Positions 59,278 to 64,000 of a stretch of 64,000 bases of DNA are shown here, piece by piece. The notes beneath the pieces are model-generated. The model saw only the letters and a program-made list of their open reading frames with translations. It did no database searches and was not told where the DNA came from. Both the position numbers and the translations under genes were made by a program. This DNA is from a bacterium. Its GTDB lineage: Bacteria; Desulfobacterota; DSWW01. Numbering within the stretch: position 1 is the first letter of the stretch; every line of letters starts with the position of its first letter. Where the stretch lies: positions 1 to 64,000 of the forward strand of contig JANQFG010000179.1 of assembly GCA_028277985.1 (NCBI GenBank). The letters are read 5' to 3'.

Positions 59278-60951
59278 TCAGCGTTTCGGGCGCATCGCCT
59301 TCTTGTCCACCTTCCCGACAGAGGTCAGCGGAATCGCCTCGACGAACTCATAGATCTTCGGCACCTTGTACGCAGCCAGGTTCTCCTTGGCAAAGGTCCT
59401 GAGCTCCGCCTCGACTTCTTCGTCGGACTTCGCCTGGTATTCCTCGCTCTTCTGTATCACGAGCTTGACGATCTCGCTGTCCGGCCTTTCCGGGTTGGGA
59501 AGGCCGATCAAGGCACACATGCCGATCGCCGGGTGCTTGAAGAGCTTGTCCTCCACCTCGGACGAGAATACCTTGTACCCGCCCACGATGATCATGTCCT
59601 TGGCTCGATCCACCACGTAGACATACCCGTCCTCGTCCACCCGGCCCACGTCCCCGGTGTGCATCCAAATGGCGCCGTCGTGTTCGCGCAAGGCGATTTT
59701 CGTTTCTTCCGGCTTGTTGAGGTATCCCTTCATGACCTGTGGGCCGCTGCAGATGAGCTCCCCCTCCTCGCCAAGGGGGACCTGCGTCTCACCGTCCTTC
59801 AAGTCAACCACCCTGAGCCGGGTACTGGGAAAGGGGAGTCCCACGGAGCCGACCTTCTTCTTGCCCAGGTAGGGGTTGACCGTAATGAGCGGGCTGGTCT
59901 CGGTCATTCCCCAGACTTCCATCATCTTTCCCTCGCCGATCACCTCCTCCAGTGCCTTTACGGCCTCCACCGGGAAGGGCGCTGCACCGGACGCCCAGGT
60001 CTTGAGCTGAGAGAACTCCAGGCTCTTGAAAGCCTCTTCACCCATCAACATCAGGGCAAGAGAAGGAACGTTTCCCACATAGGTGGGCGGATTCGCCTTC
60101 CACTCGCCGATGATGTACTCGAGGTTTCTCGGGTCCGGGATCAGGACCTGCTTGCAGCCCCAGACCATCATACAGGTCGCCAGGTAGAGCCCGGCCTGAT
60201 GGAACATGGGGAACCCTGTAAGGAAGACTTCCTTTCCACGTTCCGGTTTCACCCAGTGGTCGAACTGATAGATGTTGGCAACCAGGCTTCCGTTCGTCAG
60301 CAGGGCCCCTTTCGGAGGCCCTGTCGTGCCGCCGGTGTATTGGACATAGCAGATGTCATCCTTTGCACACTGGACTTCGGGAGGATCATTCGGGTGTTCC
60401 TGCAGGAATTCCAGGAAGGCCCTCACTTCCTTTCCTTCCAGGGGTTTGCCTGTCGGATACTCGGTGACCTGCGGCAGGCAATCCGTGGCCCCTGCCACCA
60501 GCACGAGACCCACGTCAGGCGTCTGGTCGGCCACACCCGCGTATTTTGCATCAAACAACATGTCCAGGATCACCAGGGCCTTGGCCCCGCAGTCATTCAG
60601 CTGGTAGACCATCTCGCCCGGGGTGAGCAGCGGCGAAAGCCCGGAAGTAGCACACCCCGCGCGCAGCGCGCCCGCGATCGCAATCAGGTACTGCGGAATG
60701 TTCGGCATATCGATGGCCACCACGTCGCCCTTGCCCAGCCCCTTTTCCTTCAGGGCCGCTGCAAGACGGCCGGATTGCTCGTTGAGTTCACCGAAGCTCA
60801 TGGTCATTCCCGCGTACTGAACCGCGGGTCCATCGGCATGTTCCTCAAAAGTGGAAACGAGAGCCTCGTGCAGGGCAACATCCGGGATCTCGATCTCCCC
60901 CTCCACGCCTGCATCGTAAGACCTCAACCAGGGCTTCTGGTCATAATCCAT
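59278..60951 (-). CDS. Long-chain-type acyl-CoA ligase (AMP-forming)
   Basis: A 557-residue adenylate-forming enzyme with FadD-like features: the P-loop VQYTGGTTGPPKGAL, the LTGFPMFHQAG region, WGMTETSPLI, the hinge DMIIVGGYKVFSSEVED and the C-terminal IPLTSVGKVDKKAMRPKR lysine. Unlike the ligases at 42085 and 55194 it carries a typical YTGGTTG variant, so it is a separate subtype. ATG 60951 follows aggagg. Its upstream region is shared with the divergent GntR gene (60952-61244), whose operator may control both. Confidence 0.87.
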   Translation of the reverse strand: MDYDQKPWLRSYDAGVEGEIEIPDVALHEALVSTFEEHADGPAVQYAGMTMSFGELNEQSGRLAAALKEKGLGKGDVVAIDMPNIPQYLIAIAGALRAGCATSGLSPLLTPGEMVYQLNDCGAKALVILDMLFDAKYAGVADQTPDVGLVLVAGATDCLPQVTEYPTGKPLEGKEVRAFLEFLQEHPNDPPEVQCAKDDICYVQYTGGTTGPPKGALLTNGSLVANIYQFDHWVKPERGKEVFLTGFPMFHQAGLYLATCMMVWGCKQVLIPDPRNLEYIIGEWKANPPTYVGNVPSLALMLMGEEAFKSLEFSQLKTWASGAAPFPVEAVKALEEVIGEGKMMEVWGMTETSPLITVNPYLGKKKVGSVGLPFPSTRLRVVDLKDGETQVPLGEEGELICSGPQVMKGYLNKPEETKIALREHDGAIWMHTGDVGRVDEDGYVYVVDRAKDMIIVGGYKVFSSEVEDKLFKHPAIGMCALIGLPNPERPDSEIVKLVIQKSEEYQAKSDEEVEAELRTFAKENLAAYKVPKIYEFVEAIPLTSVGKVDKKAMRPKR

Positions 60952-61153
60952 CGCATCCTCCTATGTCTGAGAGGGACGGCTGAATACGAATCCTCTCTTC
61001 CCATAGCACTTCCTCGAAGAAGTTTCTAGTGGAGTGACGCGTCAGATCCGTCCCAGCTCCCGGCATCTCATGGGAGGGCCACTTGTCACTCGCCACCGGC
61101 CACCGTACCGGGCACGCTCAAGAAATCGCCGCCCGGAGACCCGTGCCCGGCCG

Positions 61154-61184
61154 CAGTCAATTGTCAACAAAAAACAATTGACTG
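61154..61184. promoter_or_regulatory. Inverted-repeat operator (11-base arms)
   Basis: CAGTCAATTGT and its exact complement ACAATTGACTG flank a 9-base centre. Inside the left half, TTGTCAACAA also fits the short GntR-type TTGT-N2-ACAA pattern. It overlaps the -35 of the GntR gene promoter, so the regulator probably represses itself; the divergent CoA-ligase gene may be controlled too. Confidence 0.65.
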
Positions 61185-61206
61185 ACATTCCGAATCGGGG
61201 TATCCT
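61178..61206 (+). promoter_or_regulatory. Sigma70-type promoter of the GntR gene
   Basis: TTGACT (61178-61183), exactly 17 bases, then TATCCT (61201-61206), 39 bases before the start codon. The -35 lies inside the right arm of the inverted repeat. Confidence 0.6.
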
Positions 61207-61244
61207 TTCGGAATCTTGCCGAACAGGGATCTCGGAGGAGGATC

Positions 61245-61943
61245 ATGCAGGCGCCGACGGACGTACCGGAACAGCGGTTCAAGGTGGCCAAGAACCTGTC
61301 GGAGCAGATTGCCGGCTACCTTCGTGTTCAGATCATACGTGGGGAACTGGCGCCCGGCGAACGAATCCTCGAGGCAAAGCTCGCGGAAACCATGGAAGTG
61401 AGCCGGGGCCCGATCCGGGAGGCCCTGCGAATTCTCGAAAAGACCCGGCTCATCGAACTCACGCCGCGCCGGGGAGCCAGGGTGACCGAGATGTCTCCGG
61501 CCGACATCGAGTCCCTCTATGACGTCCTGACCGAACTCTACGCCCTCGTGGCGGGAAAGTCGGCTGAGAACCGGGACCCGGAAGATCTGCAGCGAATCGG
61601 GGAGGCGGTCAAGGGGGCCGCATCCTGCGCGGTAAGTGGCGACCCCGCCGGATACTACGATTCGATCTTCGCCTTTGCCGACGCAATACGAAAGGCGAGC
61701 CGGAACGCATTGGCAGACCAGATTCTGGGGGACCTGGAACCTGCCACGCGCCGCACCCAGTTTGCAACCCTGTCGCAGCGCATCGACGATCTCGCGAAGA
61801 ACGTGACCTTTTTTCAGAAGGCCGCCCGCCATATCGAAAAAGGCAACGCGGAGATGGCGGCCCAGATCATCCGGAAGTACGCACAGAATGAGAAGTCCTT
61901 CGCCCTCCGCATGCAACGCAACGCCCTGAAATCCGAAAGCTAG
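61245..61943 (+). CDS. GntR/FCD family transcriptional regulator
   Basis: A 232-residue regulator. The N-terminal winged helix contains GELAPGERILEAKLAETMEVSRGPIREALRILEKTRLIELTPRRGARV, the usual GntR DNA-binding signature, and the C-terminal 130 residues form a helical FCD-type effector domain (TELYALVAGKSAENRD onwards). Family members bind carboxylic-acid or CoA effectors, in line with the nearby catabolic genes. It is likely autoregulated through the palindrome at 61154. ggaggagga precedes the ATG. Confidence 0.87.
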   Translation: MQAPTDVPEQRFKVAKNLSEQIAGYLRVQIIRGELAPGERILEAKLAETMEVSRGPIREALRILEKTRLIELTPRRGARVTEMSPADIESLYDVLTELYALVAGKSAENRDPEDLQRIGEAVKGAASCAVSGDPAGYYDSIFAFADAIRKASRNALADQILGDLEPATRRTQFATLSQRIDDLAKNVTFFQKAARHIEKGNAEMAAQIIRKYAQNEKSFALRMQRNALKSES

Positions 61944-61954
61944 AGGCGACTTTG

Positions 61955-62740
61955 ATGCGCAGCCCATCCGATTCTTCACAACCTTCCCGCCAAGTCTTCG
62001 CCATAACCGGGAAGGGGGGCGTCGGCAAGACGACCTTTACCGCCATTCTGGCAAAGATCCTTTCGGCCGAAGGAGTGAACCTTCTGGCCGTGGACGCGGA
62101 CCCGCCCGTGAGCCTCACCTATGCCCTCGGTGCACAGCCGGTCAAGACCGTGGGAGATATGCGGTCCCGGCTCATCGAGGACCCGGCCGAGAAGAAGAAA
62201 TTCGATGAGAAACACACGCGAGACGTAGTGAAAGAAGAGGTGCTCATCGACCTGAAAGGAATGGGCTTGCTCGTTCTCGGGCGCGCGGAAGGGCCGGGCT
62301 GCTACTGCGGCCTGAACCAGCTCCTGAAGTTCGGAATCGAGTCACTGACCGAGCAGTACGAAATCACCTTGATCGACTGTGAGGCCGGAATCGAGCAGAT
62401 CAACCGACGGGTCATCGATTCCATAAGCAGGCTCGTCATGATCTCCGATGCGACCCTCAAGGGGCTCCAGACGGCCGCCTACTTGAGAGACATCGCATCG
62501 AAGCATGGTGTAGCAGGGCCGTACGAGACCGGTCTCGTGATCAACCGCGCAGGGGAGGGCGTCGAGGCCCTGATGCAGAAGGCCCACGAGATGGGTCTCC
62601 ACGTTCTGGGCGTGGTACCGCCCGACCCGAACGTGGCCGAGTACGATCGCGTCGGCAAGCCCACGATCGGACTGCCTGACGATTCACCCAGTGTCCTGGC
62701 CGTGAGAGAGATTCTGAAGGGTTTGAGACGGGCGGATTGA
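61955..62740 (+). CDS. CooC-type P-loop ATPase
   Basis: A 261-residue MinD/NifH-like ATPase. The deviant Walker A motif is ITGKGGVGKTT at residues 17-27, the switch segment VDADPPVSL and the pair Cys116-x-Cys118 in GPGCYCGLN match the CxC that links CooC/AcsF subunits and binds a metal. CooC loads nickel into carbon monoxide dehydrogenase and AcsF into acetyl-CoA synthase. No such enzyme is in view; the next gene is a flavoprotein with a probable Fe-S cluster. ATG 61955 follows agaggcgac; an in-frame TTG lies just before. It starts 12 bases after the GntR gene. Confidence 0.83.
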   Translation: MRSPSDSSQPSRQVFAITGKGGVGKTTFTAILAKILSAEGVNLLAVDADPPVSLTYALGAQPVKTVGDMRSRLIEDPAEKKKFDEKHTRDVVKEEVLIDLKGMGLLVLGRAEGPGCYCGLNQLLKFGIESLTEQYEITLIDCEAGIEQINRRVIDSISRLVMISDATLKGLQTAAYLRDIASKHGVAGPYETGLVINRAGEGVEALMQKAHEMGLHVLGVVPPDPNVAEYDRVGKPTIGLPDDSPSVLAVREILKGLRRAD

Positions 62741-62755
62741 TCGTTTCCGATTTTG

Positions 62756-62784
62756 TTGATCGACTGTTGTATTTCTAGTATCGT
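62756..62784 (+). promoter_or_regulatory. Candidate promoter of the flavoprotein gene
   Basis: TTGATC (62756-62761), a 17-base spacer and TATCGT (62779-62784). A second TTGATCG lies 18 bases upstream (62738). The match is moderate, so this is tentative; the gene may simply continue the CooC transcript. Confidence 0.35.
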
Positions 62785-62821
62785 GCTAGGGTAACCTTAA
62801 CCGGACAAGGAGGGACAGGCT

Positions 62822-64000
62822 ATGTCAGAGCCGAGAAGGACCATACAGGCCGACGTGGTAATCGCGGGTTCAGGACCCGGGGGCGCGACGACGGCCGTGG
62901 AACTCGCCAAGAAGGGCAAGAAGGTCATCATCTGCGAGGCAGGCAAATACCATCAGCGACTGGGCCAGAGCACCTTCATGCTCCTCGGCATGATGGACAA
63001 CATGGGCCTGACCTTCTCCAAGGAAGGAACATGGGTCCTGAGGCCCAAGACCGCGGGCGGCGCCTCCGTCGTCTATTGCGGGACTGCAGTCCGTCCGCCC
63101 CCATGGCTCAAGGAGAAGTATGGGATCGACTTGGACGAAGAGGTGGATGAGCTCTACAAAGAGATCCCGATCCAGACGCTCCCGGACAATCTCGTCGGGC
63201 CTGCGGCACGCACGATCATGCAGGCAGCCCAGGATCTGGGACACGACTGGAACCTGATCGACAAATGGATCCGGCCGGAAAAGTGCGAGCAGAACTGCGG
63301 CAAGTGCGCCATTGGTTGCCCGACAGGCGCAAAATGGACCGCACGGGAGTACCTCGAAGAAGCGAAACAGCACGGGGCCGAACTGCTCCTCAAGACCAAG
63401 GTGGACCGCGTCCTCACGGAAAGCGGCAAGGCGGTGGGCGTCAGGGCAAAGGGCCCGGGCGGGTGGATGGATATCTTGGCCGAAACGGTGATCCTCTCCG
63501 CCGGCGGACAGGGGACACCTCCGATTCTCCAGCGCTCGGGGGTCTACGATGCCGGACAGGGCTTCTTCGCGGATCCCCTATGGTTCGTGGCGGGCCCCAG
63601 CAATATTCAGGGATCCATCTACGACGTTCCGATGACCGCGGGAGAGATCAATGCCGAGGACGGTATCGTGATGACCGACCTCATGACCCCGCCCACCATG
63701 TTCGCAAGCACCCTCGCGTACGCGGGTCAGAAGGGGATCATGTCCCTGCCGAAGGTCCTCCGCTACAGGAAGACCTTCAGCATCATGATCAAGGTGAGAG
63801 ACGGCCTGGACGGAAGGATCAACCTGGACGAGTCCTTCTCCAAGCCCCTCGACTATGATACCTGGTGGAAGCTGAACAAGGGGGCGGTCCTGGCGGAAGA
63901 GATCCTGATGAAAGCGGGCGTGAAGAGGGACGACCTGGTCCAGACCGGGGTGATGGCGGCCCATCCGGGCGGCACGGTGCGCATCGGAGAGTTGCTCGAC
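62822..64000 (+). CDS. GMC-type FAD oxidoreductase with four-cysteine Fe-S-like motif (3' truncated)
   Basis: The frame runs from ATG 62822 (after aaggagg) for 393 codons to the window edge without a stop, so the C-terminus is missing. FAD binding is shown by VVIAGSGPGGATTAVELA at residues 13-30 and by GGASVVYCG; AAHPGGTVRIG near the end is the GMC histidine motif (compare HPxGTxRMG). In addition there is C155-x3-C-x2-C-x3-C166 in the stretch CEQNCGKCAIGC, which suggests a bound [4Fe-4S] cluster. It probably oxidises an alcohol or similar substrate. Being next to a CooC-type ATPase is unusual. Confidence 0.75.
   Translation, partial: MSEPRRTIQADVVIAGSGPGGATTAVELAKKGKKVIICEAGKYHQRLGQSTFMLLGMMDNMGLTFSKEGTWVLRPKTAGGASVVYCGTAVRPPPWLKEKYGIDLDEEVDELYKEIPIQTLPDNLVGPAARTIMQAAQDLGHDWNLIDKWIRPEKCEQNCGKCAIGCPTGAKWTAREYLEEAKQHGAELLLKTKVDRVLTESGKAVGVRAKGPGGWMDILAETVILSAGGQGTPPILQRSGVYDAGQGFFADPLWFVAGPSNIQGSIYDVPMTAGEINAEDGIVMTDLMTPPTMFASTLAYAGQKGIMSLPKVLRYRKTFSIMIKVRDGLDGRINLDESFSKPLDYDTWWKLNKGAVLAEEILMKAGVKRDDLVQTGVMAAHPGGTVRIGELLD

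Overview
The window looks like chromosomal DNA of a GC-rich anaerobic bacterium, most probably a Desulfobacterota (deltaproteobacterial) sulfate reducer or syntroph that lives on ketones, aromatic or other acyl-CoA substrates. This rests on gene content only: Fe-S glutamate synthase, an FNR-type operator, an acetophenone-carboxylase-like gene set, electron-transfer flavoprotein, many CoA-linked enzymes and a CooC-type ATPase. No 16S rRNA is present, so the taxonomy is inference. All protein calls come from reading motifs by eye; no database search was possible.

Layout. (1) 1-4319, plus strand, housekeeping: end of purC, a membrane-anchored TPR protein, a small exported protein, rimI, pyrK, pyrD and a small basic protein. 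(2) 4369-10411, minus strand: gltB-gltD glutamate synthase. (3) 10784-12927: tRNA-Val with a terminator, then a hybrid sensor kinase whose promoter carries a perfect FNR-type palindrome. (4) 13207-20772: five plus-strand genes resembling apcABCDE (ATP-dependent ketone carboxylase): two HyuA-like ATPase subunits, a small Zn-ribbon subunit, a URO-D-like protein and a HyuB-like subunit. (5) 20884-30893: yebC-ruvCAB, an MBL-fold hydrolase, meaB, a LUD-domain protein, tRNA-Met, RNA 3'-phosphate cyclase, a CCA-adding type nucleotidyltransferase and a DUF362 protein. (6) 31020-62740, a catabolic island arranged in opposing blocks. Minus strand: a DUF2148 pair; etfA-etfB; an RND exporter with a YCF48-type beta-propeller partner; a PaaK-like CoA ligase, thiolase and NTF2-like protein; and an AMP-forming CoA ligase. 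Plus strand: two acyl-CoA dehydrogenase paralogues, an SDR, a NarL-type two-component pair, nitroreductase, ferredoxin, an acetoacetate-decarboxylase-family protein, two paralogous small Cys proteins, an alpha/beta hydrolase, SRPBCC, enoyl-CoA hydratase, DUF1329, another CoA ligase, a BKACE (DUF849) enzyme and a GntR/FCD regulator. (7) 61955-64000: a CooC-like ATPase followed by a GMC-type flavoprotein with a four-cysteine Fe-S-like motif, cut by the window end.

Working together (inference): CoA ligases activate acids; dehydrogenases feed electrons to EtfAB; hydratase, SDR and thiolase complete beta-oxidation-like chain cleavage. The ketone carboxylase, the BKACE and the ADC-family protein all handle beta-keto acids. 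The RND/YCF48/DUF1329 proteins probably form an envelope transport system for a hydrophobic substrate or product. The substrate itself cannot be read from sequence.

The spacers hold several low-complexity elements: heptamer tandem repeats and long inverted arms of simple sequence, mostly between operons. The strongest regulatory readings are the FNR-type site at 10950 and a perfect 11-bp-arm operator over a canonical promoter in front of the GntR gene at 61154.
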